Below, piece by piece: positions 41,409-49,934 of a stretch of 64,000 bases of DNA. The stretch is from NCBI GenBank assembly GCA_018806915.1, contig JAGKQI010000091.1, positions 1,736,001 through 1,800,000 on the forward strand, read 5' to 3'. The first letter of the stretch is position 1; every line of letters begins with the position of its first letter. The notes beneath the pieces are model-generated. The model was not told the DNA's origin and made no database searches. It saw nothing but the letters and a program-made list of their open reading frames with translations. The DNA comes from Phytophthora colocasiae (Eukaryota > Oomycota > Peronosporomycetes > Peronosporales > Peronosporaceae). The position numbers and the translations under genes are program-made.

Positions 41409-43094
41409 CTAGGTCGACGCTGGGGCAGCCGCCTCCTCCTCATCCTGGTCGTCCTCTTCCTCGTCCGGGTCATCCTCCTCCTCCTCACTCTCCTCCGCAC
41501 TGCTCCGCTCCGAGTCGTCGTCCTCCTTGTTGTCGAGAATCGCTGCAATTTCGGCAGTGTACGTGCCGTCGGACCGCGTGATGGGGATCCATCCTGCCAT
41601 CTTCATCTCCTTCGGCGATACCGGTGGTACGTCCTTCGGTCGATACAGCTGCTGCTTGCGCCGGGTGTCGATATCCTTAGACAACTGCTCGATCCTCTTG
41701 TTCTCGAGTAGCTTGGCCCAGATTCCCTTAGTGACATCACCCAACCACCAAGCGTGCCAGGAATCCAGATTACCAGTGATGTCCGACCGAACTAGTGCCA
41801 GCGCCTCATCGGACAACCGGGAGTTGACTTCCTTGTCCGGATCGAGAGCCTCCGTATACACGAGTAACTCTGTGATGTTCTTGAATCCACCTTGGTCGAG
41901 CTGGAAGGGCTTCAGGGCGTTCTGAACCCGGGCGGTGTACCCTGGTCTGTCTTGAGCATGGAGTACTGCCAAGTTCAAAATAGTCGGTCCCACGTAGGTC
42001 TTGGCTGAAGGCGAGTTCTTGTTAGGTTGACCCCCGAACCACATCAGGAGTCGGTCCCCGTCCGCTCTCTCGAACCGCTTCAGGAAGTCGTAGTACCCCC
42101 AAGTCTCGATGCACAAGCTGATGAAGCGGAGTCGCTCAGCGCAAGCTGCCAGTTTACCTTGACGACGAGAGTTTCGTTGGTAGTTGACCTTCAGCGGCGC
42201 ATTGAGCTGCCAGGCGAAGAAGTGACTCCTGTGACTCATCCAGAAGCGCCAGTGAGCCACATGCAAATCCGGGTACTCCTCGGGGTCGTACCAGACCTTT
42301 GAGCCCACCCAGGGGTAAGCCAACTCGTGAGGTGACTTGTGCATGTTGGCCGCCTTGCGGTAGATGGCTTCGACATCATCGACTACTTCCGTCGGTGTCT
42401 TGTCGGCGAGGGGGTGTGGATTGAAGTCCGTCTCCTTTTGGGCGCTTGAACGCGACTTCCCCAGTTCCAGCAGAGCCGCATGCACTGCCGAATCCTTGTG
42501 CGATGAGGTAGCCTTAGGCTTCGTCAAGTCTACGACGGTCCCTGGAGTAGACGCCGCAGGCTTCGCCGGGCTGGACGGAGTCTTCTTCGACTTGCCCGAC
42601 TTCTTCGTAGAACCAGCCTTGGGAGTACTACCAGGAGTCGACGGGGGTGGAGTGGGCTTGTACTTCTTCCTCGGCGGCTCCGAACTAAGGTCTGGTTCGG
42701 CCAAGTTGTGAGTGTCGGAGAAGCGTGGATGCACGTATGCATGGGGAGCCTCCTGCTGAAGGGACGGCCTCGGCAGTAAATTGACGGGGGCGGTGAAAGC
42801 TTGGTCGACGTCGGGGTCTTCATCTAAGAGAGCTTCAGCGAGTTGGTCCAAAACGTACAGTCCACTGGAGTCCCGATTGACCGATAGTTTCTCGCGCATT
42901 TGACTCCAAAACGTACGTTGCGCCTGTTTCGCGAGACGCTTGTCCAGTTCCGACTCATGCGTCGATACGAGCGCGGTGATCTTGGCTACCAGGTCGTCGG
43001 AGGCACCAGGAGGAGGCCCCACAGCTGGAGACGGCCCCACAGCGGGCGGGTTGGCGACAGGGGAAGGCGCTCGAGAAGCGTGACGGTGACCCAT
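41409..43094 (-). CDS. Antisense accessory ORF of large Gypsy element (561 aa)
   Basis: Minus-strand frame with an ATG at 43092-43094 and TAG at 41409-41411, opposite to gag-pol. It has a Pro/Ala-rich N-terminus (about residues 10-35) and a short helical region. A Pro/Ser/Lys-rich basic linker follows (about 140-200, PRKKYKPTPPPSTPG). Then comes a Trp/Tyr-rich globular domain of ~280 residues (WVGSKVWYDPEEYPDLH, WRFWMSHRSHFF, LDSWHAWWLGDVTKGIW). The C-terminal ~45 residues are almost all Glu, Asp and Ala. I recognise no family. Its ordered composition and length argue for real coding. Antisense accessory genes in this position are known in some plant Gypsy lineages; similarity of function is only a guess. 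Confidence 0.7.
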   Translation of the reverse strand: MGHRHASRAPSPVANPPAVGPSPAVGPPPGASDDLVAKITALVSTHESELDKRLAKQAQRTFWSQMREKLSVNRDSSGLYVLDQLAEALLDEDPDVDQAFTAPVNLLPRPSLQQEAPHAYVHPRFSDTHNLAEPDLSSEPPRKKYKPTPPPSTPGSTPKAGSTKKSGKSKKTPSSPAKPAASTPGTVVDLTKPKATSSHKDSAVHAALLELGKSRSSAQKETDFNPHPLADKTPTEVVDDVEAIYRKAANMHKSPHELAYPWVGSKVWYDPEEYPDLHVAHWRFWMSHRSHFFAWQLNAPLKVNYQRNSRRQGKLAACAERLRFISLCIETWGYYDFLKRFERADGDRLLMWFGGQPNKNSPSAKTYVGPTILNLAVLHAQDRPGYTARVQNALKPFQLDQGGFKNITELLVYTEALDPDKEVNSRLSDEALALVRSDITGNLDSWHAWWLGDVTKGIWAKLLENKRIEQLSKDIDTRRKQQLYRPKDVPPVSPKEMKMAGWIPITRSDGTYTAEIAAILDNKEDDDSERSSAEESEEEEDDPDEEEDDQDEEEAAAPAST

Positions 43095-43612
43095 GAGTGT
43101 GGCGAGGCTGGGCTTGTGCTGTCCGTGGCGATTTGGAGAATGAGCTTTTTATTCGGCGAGCGGAGTGGCGACAGGGAGGAGCCCATCGTTGAGGGACCTG
43201 GCGTGCCGGGACGAGGCCCCGTGAATTTCTTCTAAATGTCCGAGAAATCCGTCTGTGGGACCGGCGACCGTTGGTCAAAATAGCGACGTTGTTGGGTGAA
43301 GTAGGATTCCGAGAAACGTTCCCTCTGAGGTGGATGGGATAGTACCTTTACGGTACTTCACTCTACTCTAACGGTCTTCCGCCTTCGAAAGGGGTAGCTC
43401 ATTCCGCGATCTACCTGCTCCCAACCAGTTCGTCCTCCGACTACCTCCCTGGACCCTACGACTGCAACTCTTACCCTGCTTGGCCCGACTGAGTTACTTC
43501 TCAACCATCTACTCTACTGATACCCTGCGACCTCCTACGGCTACTCCGTCACGACCAACCAAGCTACCTCCGGAACGTCTACTACGCTGCTCTCTTCTGC
43601 TCCGACGCGGAC

Positions 43613-44899
43613 ATGACTGACTCTCGCCTGCCTGTCTGGGAACAGTACGTTCGACTCGAACTACTTCCCGTCTACTTCGGCACGGTGGTCGTCTGGGTGA
43701 TGACCTCGGCTGTTCGAGGGGTACTCTGGTCGCTAGCAAGACAGGTGTGGACGGTTGTGAGTATGAACTACAGCCTACTGTTCGGATTCGTCAGTCGTTA
43801 CCAGGAGGTACTTAGAGATCCCGAACTCAACCAGCTCCGTGGTCCTTCGTACATCTTCGCCTTATGGAACGCTTTCTTCGCCGTGCCTGTGCAAGTTCTC
43901 GAGGAAGGTGGTGAGGTATACGGACAATACGGTCTCATGTTGAGGAGTTGGTGGACTGCGGCCTTAATTACCTATGGCGACTACCTACCTAACCTGGGAC
44001 TGCGAACCGGTGCGGCCTACCTAGCGTATGTGAAGGCCACTTGCAACGCCGGGACTGCTGTGTGGCACCGAACGGTGACCGTTGTGAATGGGCTCTGTTG
44101 GGTCGGTCTACTGTGTCTGTCGCTGATGGTCCACCTCCCCATGGCTGCGTTCGACCTACTCGAGTTCCTTACACTTGGGACTACCGGGCTGGCGATTGTT
44201 CTCAGTTTGCTGAACCTACTCTGTTACCTGACTGGGGAAGCTACCTGGGTCGTCTACGTGTCCGCAGTTGTCGTCGCGGTCAGGATCGCGACGCACTGTT
44301 GGCGACTGAGTGATGAACATGGCCGACTCCGAAACGCTGCACCTGGTGCCGTCGTGCACAGTGCCCTCAGGTCCGTCCGACATAAGGTCGACGAGTGTAA
44401 CCAGCGGGAAGCAGCCTGCTTGTCGAGTCTGCGTGACGCTGAGCCTACCCCTGGAAGGAACCTACGTCTACGTCAAAGCTACCCTACTGCTAAAGTGACT
44501 ACCGCTACCCTACCGGTGGATCCTGTAACTACTACGAAGTACCCTACTCCGGCCGCTTCTACCTCTGACGTAAGACCCCCCTCGACTTCGTACCCTGCTG
44601 CTCCTACGACGGCGTCGACTTCGACCATGACCTCTCGCACTACAGCTGACCTACCTACTACTACCTGCGTGGCTTATACTGCCCTAGACGACGACTACAT
44701 CACCCTGACTGAGGAAGAACTCCGCGTGGTCAAGTGCCTCCGGGACATGGAACGCGACCGGGTTGTGCGAGGGCGCCCAACATTAGGTCGGGGAGTTTGT
44801 CCCGTACCCGGGAATATAGTGTGTGAACCAGCACCGGGCGCGCACTATGTCCCGAGGCCTTGCCCAACGTCGTCCACGGTCCATGGCCAGTTGGCCTAG
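43613..44899 (+). CDS. Membrane-protein ORF ending inside the 3' LTR (428 aa)
   Basis: ATG at 43613; TAG at 44897-44899, 102 nt into the 3' LTR, so the last ~34 residues are LTR-encoded. About four to five hydrophobic segments are visible: residues ~18-42 (VYFGTVVVWVMTSAVRG), ~78-95, ~155-176 (GLCWVGLLCLSLMVHL), ~182-203 and ~207-224. A cytosolic-type tail follows, rich in Thr, Ser and Pro (about 300-370), then an acidic stretch. There is no signal peptide, furin-like site or fusion-peptide pattern. Its place corresponds to env of retroviruses, but membership of any envelope family is not supported by what I see. Confidence 0.65.
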   Translation: MTDSRLPVWEQYVRLELLPVYFGTVVVWVMTSAVRGVLWSLARQVWTVVSMNYSLLFGFVSRYQEVLRDPELNQLRGPSYIFALWNAFFAVPVQVLEEGGEVYGQYGLMLRSWWTAALITYGDYLPNLGLRTGAAYLAYVKATCNAGTAVWHRTVTVVNGLCWVGLLCLSLMVHLPMAAFDLLEFLTLGTTGLAIVLSLLNLLCYLTGEATWVVYVSAVVVAVRIATHCWRLSDEHGRLRNAAPGAVVHSALRSVRHKVDECNQREAACLSSLRDAEPTPGRNLRLRQSYPTAKVTTATLPVDPVTTTKYPTPAASTSDVRPPSTSYPAAPTTASTSTMTSRTTADLPTTTCVAYTALDDDYITLTEEELRVVKCLRDMERDRVVRGRPTLGRGVCPVPGNIVCEPAPGAHYVPRPCPTSSTVHGQLA

Positions 44900-45211
44900 T
44901 ACCGTGTCTGAGGTCCAGTTTGGAGGTACTTCCCATCTACTAACTGCCTCGTCTACTATCATACCTTCGTGAGTGGCGTGAGAGGACGGATGTCAGGCCT
45001 AGTCTCAGTGCCCTTCTACTTCGGAGGTGTGTCATCCCTACAAGTCCTGGTCAAGACCTTCCTGAAATCTAGTCAGTCGTGTATCTACCAAGTTAAGAAC
45101 AACCAAAAACAAGAAGAAAGAAGTTTGCATTTTACGTATTCCTTAAGCTCCCCGCCCAGACCTACTCGCTAACAGTCCGCAACTACTCGACCCTTAACCG
45201 GATATACGACA
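44798..45211 (+). repeat. 3' LTR of large Gypsy element
   Basis: Identical to the 5' LTR over 414 bp; followed by the ATGG duplication. A short purine run GGTCGGGGAG precedes it. Confidence 0.95.
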
Positions 45212-45640
45212 ATGGTCCATCGTGTACACGTTAACTTTTCCGTCTAGGAGCATGTGCATGCCAACCATGACCCAATCCACTGAAAAAAAACGAGGAGTTA
45301 GTTAAGGAATGGTTCTTCTTCCAGAAGGGCAAGTATTGTACTTACATGCACCTGGGCTGTAAAATACACCACCCTGTAGCAGCCACAAATTGGGAGCCGA
45401 GTCGGGGTCGATATCTGAAGGCCGAAAGCGCTTAACGAAGACGTCAATGGTTTTGTTCACCGACTCGGTGGTCTCGCAGATACCAGGGTGACACAGGGGT
45501 GCCTTGTAAACCCCGCATTCAATCACTTTGGCGTACTCATCTGGTATCTCAAGATTGGAACACGGCCCCCAGGTAATGTTGGCAGCTTTTGACACTTGGA
45601 AGAGAGTCAACGCTACAGCGATGACTCGGTAGAGTAGCAT
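45212..45640 (-). pseudogene. S33 serine protease family gene, N-terminal part with signal peptide
   Basis: First segment of the broken gene. From the ATG at 45638-45640 it reads a signal peptide (MLLYRVIAVALTLFQVSKA). NITWGPCSNLEIPDEY and the family motif NLWLLQGG follow. Exon 1 ends near 45346 at GCAT|GTAAGT. Exon 2 (45279-45212, acceptor TTTTTTTTCAG) reads DWVMVGMHML and VNVYTMDH up to the ATGG insertion site. The next segment, DHRGTGQS, lies 14.3 kb away at 30900. S33 enzymes are secreted alpha/beta-hydrolase peptidases expanded in oomycetes. Read alone, this part gives a short truncated protein. Confidence 0.9.
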
Positions 45641-45684
45641 GGATGCTCTTCAGATGAATGTGGTCCAGCAATGGTAAATTGGAA

Positions 45685-45897
45685 AATGGTTCAGTTTTGC
45701 CGGAAGTCTTCGACTTTCCAAGCCCAAGATCATGACGATAACGACTTTCGAGATGACGACTCTGTATATTTTGTTGAAGAATTAAAACGCTACAAATGGT
45801 TCTCAGTTTTGCCAGAAGCTTCCAAGCCCAAGATAATGACGATAACGACTTTCGAGATGACGACTCTGTATATTTTGTTGAAGAATTAAAACGCTAC
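45685..45897. repeat. Two-copy tandem duplication, ~105 bp units
   Basis: Unit 1 (45685-45793) and unit 2 (45794-45897) share a CAGTTTTGCC start, CCAAGCCCAAGAT, and a nearly identical 65-bp block ending AATTAAAACGCTAC. Differences are concentrated in the first 40 bp. It lies just upstream of the S33 start codon. Confidence 0.85.
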
Positions 45898-46274
45898 GTG
45901 AAGCAATCACTGAAAGCGTTATCACACTACAGTGTAACATCTTTATACGACTGTAGTAGTCATTGACTATCGCCTCAAAAAGGGCCCCACTGGTCAACGC
46001 ACCACAAAGCTACGCACTTGGCAGGCGTTCAAGTCCCTTACTTTCCAGATGATTAAGCATTCGAAACTCAACAATTCACAATCACAATCAAACCTTCAAT
46101 AGTCAAGCCAAGTCAACCAGGAATAACCAGTTAATCAACTTCAATTTCCTATCGCCTCAAAAAACTCGCATCGAGATGCGTAATACGATAATATCGTATT
46201 ATGTCTACCGTACCTTGGTACAGCTGTGTGTGTACAGTAGTTTATGCACCATGTCAATGATTTAGGCTTTGAGT
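45898..46274. other. Intergenic with hairpin and short direct repeat
   Basis: CTATCGCCTCAAAAA occurs twice (about 45967 and 46149). A 9-bp stem TAATACGAT-AAT-ATCGTATTA lies at 46181-46201, next to a smaller CGCATC/GATGCG hairpin. No gene seen. Confidence 0.55.
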
Positions 46275-47500
46275 TTACTCACGGAATCTCTTCTCCTTGT
46301 GTGTCCATCGCTGCAACGAAGTCTCGAAGCGTTCGATAAAGTACGTCTCCTTCTGGACGACATCAAGTGGCTCTACACGCATGAGCTGAAGCTCGCGTGT
46401 CTCGTCAAAAGCCAGTGCTGAATTGTTGTGAGCAAACCGAGCGTCCACAATGTGCGCGTCGTGGGGCAGGATATTGTCGTCGAAGAACATTGAGTGAACA
46501 CCTTCCACATCGTCTGACGGGTCTATAACCAACAGTTTTCCTGCCGTGGCGTCTTCTCTGTTGCTGAACCAGTATGGATAGAAGTCTCGCAGCGCCAATG
46601 TCACTTGGGAATCGCGCCAACGCCGAGCAAGAAAGTCGTGAATATCTGGCAGTCCTCGAATGACCTTAACCGTTTCTGCCGTAGAAGCGTAGAAATCCAA
46701 CGGGTTCGCGTTGTCGGCGGTGTTGGGCTGCTTGAAGGTGCCCATGATCAGCGCCGTAGTTCCATCCGCTCGCAAAAACGTTCCAAACCGAGGCATTACT
46801 CCCTCCTTCACTGGATGAAGATGAATCCGACGGTCGAGACTTCCGTTTGACCCATTCATGGGTTTAGTCAGTGGAAAGCAAGGATGCCTCCCTTCACAGA
46901 AGCAGTTAAACTCTTGTGCCACTCGATGGAGGTCGTCGCCGTACGTCCTGAAAATGAGGTTGAAGCGAATCTCCTTCTTCTGCAAATACTGCAGCAACCG
47001 AAAGAATGCTGGCACAATGAAGCAGTACGGCGATTCGTTCAAGCCAACTTTTTCCAACTGTGCTTCACTTGCTTTAGTACGAGGTAGTAACAAGTGCTGC
47101 AGCAGTTCTTCATGTTCACTTGCCAAGCCTTCCCCTGGATTTCCTTTCGCCGTGAAGTCTTGACGCAGTATCTTCCTCATATGCTTGTTCTCCTTGGCGA
47201 TCTTCGGGTCGTCTGACAAGGGGAACTGCAGATAAATACAACCACCAGCGTTATTTCATCAACCCTTCAGTATCCTCTTTAGTAACTCAACTACCCCACC
47301 TTGGTTCTCAGAAATGCTCCATAGGACAGCAAACCACCCCCTTCTACAGAATCCGCAACTCCATCTCCCAGCACTTTTATCCCGTTCCAGACCCACTTGG
47401 TATCTCCGTCGGACCCATAGATCACACTTCCTAAGGCCCGTTCCGTCAACAGATCGTTGAGAATATGAGGAAGAGTTTTCCCCTGCACGGGGTCGTGCAT
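46275..47500 (-). CDS. Unrecognised protein, two exons (383 aa)
   Basis: Exon 1 is 47500-47300 (starts MHDPVQGKTLPHILND) and exon 2 is 47225-46275; donor AAG|GTGGGG and acceptor CTGCAG join in frame. The protein has a conserved-looking core with VPAFFRLLQYLQKKEI, FNLIFRTYGDDLHRV and EFNCF. A later acidic motif SMFFDDNILPHDAHIVD follows a KLLVIDPSDD strand. The spaced Asp motifs recall HAD-like phosphatase folds, but I cannot assign the family. There is no signal peptide or membrane span. It is divergently paired with CDC73, 284 bp apart. GTGAGT at the stop could be a donor, so a further 3' exon is possible. Confidence 0.75.
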
Positions 47501-47784
47501 TATTACAGTCTACAGCCATCAGAACACCACAAAAATCAGCTCACCAGCACATCAATCTCTTAAAAATCCGTCCTAATCGTTAAGAAAGCATCTGCAACGT
47601 CTTAAGACCTTGTTCACATCGAAATATAGCAACACATGCGGGATCATCTTCTTCTTCTTTAAAAAAAAAACAAATGAAGTAACACAAAAAATAAAAACGA
47701 TGTCGTCCACATTACTTTAGGATTTCATTACGTGCACCACATCATTTAGTGTGGCAGTGAACACCATTCCCCCCATTAACGAAT
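47501..47784. promoter_or_regulatory. Shared divergent promoter, unknown protein / CDC73
   Basis: 284 bp between the two ATGs. ACCATTCCCCCCATT (about 47763-47777), just before the CDC73 ATG, is Inr/FPR-like. Confidence 0.4.
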
Positions 47785-49228
47785 ATGGCAGCCAAGGACG
47801 ACGCGCTCGCGGCGTTGCGCGCTCTACGCGAGCACCTGATCGCCGGGAAGCCCCTGGAGGTCTCAGACGACGACTTGGTGTTCCATGACGCCTCAGGCTC
47901 TGAGTTGCGCCGCCTGCCCAAGCACACGCCTACTGCTTATCACTCCAAGAAGCTGGACAAGAGCTACGATCTACTGGCTGTGTACACGTGCTTTAAACAC
48001 GAGTCGTTGTCCTTCAGTGACTATGTGCTCAAGTGTCGAGAAGAGAAGGCGGCTATGGTCTCTACTGTGGACAAGAAAGAACTGGTGTCGTACTTGAAAG
48101 GAGACATTGAGACAAGTCCTCAGATTCTGGATGCATCTGGGAAACCTACAGCTTCAGATTCTAAAAAATCTGAAAAGGACAGGAAGAAGAGCAGGAGCCA
48201 TGAGGAGGAAGCGAGAGCTGCAAAGAAGAGGAAATTGGCTCAAGAAGGAGCTCATCGACACCATAGGGAGACGCACAAGCAGGAAAGTCACAAAAGTCCA
48301 GAAGAAATCAAGGCGGAAGAGCAGATGAAGAGGATAACGGACAAGGAGTACGTGCACAGAAGCAGAACAACAGTGCTGGATGCTCACAAGACGAAGTTCG
48401 ACAATGTGGTGAAGACGCTGGAGCTCGTGAATGCTGAAACGAAGGAGAAGATTGAGAAAGCGAGCAAAGCTTCTGCTTTATTGGCTACCACGACGGCGAG
48501 AAAGGAGCAACTTCCATTGCACCGACTAGTGAAGGAGAAGGTTATGGGAACACCCATTATTGTGGTGCCGGCAGGTTTCTCGGATCTCTTTACGATGCTG
48601 AATGCCAAGGATTTCTTGGAAGATGGCGTGTACGTGCCAAACATGCAGAAGAAGAAGGAGGGACACCGCAAGCAGCAGTCTATGATGATCACCCATGAGG
48701 AAGATGGACATGTGTACACTTTCAAGGTCGTCGACACAGTCAACCGATTCAAGGACAAGGACTGGTACGTGCAGAGCAATCACTTTATAACCTGGTAAGG
48801 TGCTAGTGCTAATAGGGTGGTGCTGCTTGTTATCTAGGCGCTCGGTTGTTGGTGTCATTGTGTCGGGACAATCGTGGCAGTTCAAGGGATGGAAGTGGAA
48901 ATTCCCGCTTGAAGTGTTTAAGAAAGGTACAATCTCGTTAAACCGATCTGTTTAAGCGTGTTCAAGAACTTACATGTATACGTTTGCGGTAATTTAGTGT
49001 GCGGGGTTCACATCTACAACCAAGGATCCCAGCTCAACCCTGATATCAAGCAGTGGGATGTCAAGGTTCTGATGGTGAGTGGTTGTCGCGATTTTTAATG
49101 GCACACGAGTCCCAGGTTGACGTTGTTTCATGCGACAGATTCACCCGGACAAGCGGCATTTGGACAAGGTAGCAGCCAAAGAGTTCTGGCGCTACTTGTT
49201 TGCTTTTATCAAGCACAGGTTGCAGTGA
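47785..49228 (+). CDS. CDC73: CDC73/parafibromin, Paf1 complex subunit (421 aa)
   Basis: Four exons: 47785-48794, 48838-48926, 48998-49074, 49139-49228, joining in frame with GT-AG introns. The N-terminus (DALAALRALREHLI, then TAYHSKKLDKSYDLLAVY) is followed by a Lys/Glu-rich linker. A middle segment has YVHRSRTTVLDA. The Ras-like CDC73 C-terminal domain is strongly conserved: PIIVVPAGFSDLFTMLNAKDFL, SGQSWQFKGWKWKFP, then CGVHIY and KRHLDKVAAKEFWRYLFAFI. CDC73 links the Paf1 complex to RNA polymerase II in elongation and histone modification, in the nucleus. The length is a little shorter than animal parafibromin. Confidence 0.93.
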
Positions 49229-49934
49229 TCTCCTCTGGTTGAAGCCACCCGACCCACAACAGCCATTGATGCCGATTAGGATAAATACACTACAGGTGCA
49301 ACGAAAGGCCCGCCGCGTTCAAACAGACAGGTCATAACAGGCAAACAACACGCGCTGGATGCTCAAGAGTGAACTGTGTGTGACTTGAAGTGTCTACGGT
49401 GTGCAGTATCTATCCGGTGAATGAGGCGGAGATGAGGGAGATTAATAAGACGGAGGGGTAAAGTTAATTCTGTTCGAGCACTGATGAGCGATCGTTTCCT
49501 TGTGGTTGAACCAGGTAGGTTGTCGAGGGATTGGCCCCGGAATAGCAGCTCCAGTCGGCTCACCATAAATGTGAGCAGTTTCAATGGTCCTGGTGACGGT
49601 GGTTTTCCATTTATGTGGAACTCTAATTCGAGATGTAGTTGCGATGTGCTTTGTAGGCACTTTGCAGAGAATTCATCTCGGAACAACGAAAGGCACTGCA
49701 GCTAAGCTATCTCGCACGGTGACCACCCTGCTGCCGACACTGAAGGCGATTCTAGCTCGTTCCGACGCTCGACCTGTTCCGTAAGTCTCGTTCACGGAGC
49801 TAGGGCGAACGTACACCGCAACACGAGAGGAGAGTTGGTATCCAGTCACGGTGGAGCTACGGCATCGCAGGAAGAATCACGAGGAAGAGGCATCAGAGCA
49901 AATAGAGGGTCAAAACAAGCGAGCGGGACCGCAG
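49229..49934. other. Intergenic and probable 5' UTR of cyclase-like gene
   Basis: No gene recognised. The frame of the next gene is open upstream to at least 49851 without an ATG. Confidence 0.5.

Larger units (their letters stand above)
30901..45211 (+). mobile_element. Large Ty3/Gypsy retrotransposon with extra ORFs (14.3 kb)
   Basis: Identical 414-bp LTRs (30901-31314 and 44798-45211) run from TGTCCC to GACA. They are flanked by ATGG on both sides (30897-30900 and 45212-45215), a 4-bp target duplication. The internal order is leader, gag, two small/acidic ORFs, protease-RT-RNaseH-integrase, a ~880-bp spacer with tandem repeats, an antisense 561-codon ORF, and a sense membrane-protein ORF entering the 3' LTR. 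It sits in the S33 gene, opposite to it. A decayed relative lies at 5.6-9.5 kb. Confidence 0.95.

Noticed and set aside
49851..49934. Upstream in-frame extension of the cyclase-like protein
   Set aside because: Begins at GTG with no ATG; 49935 is the first Met.
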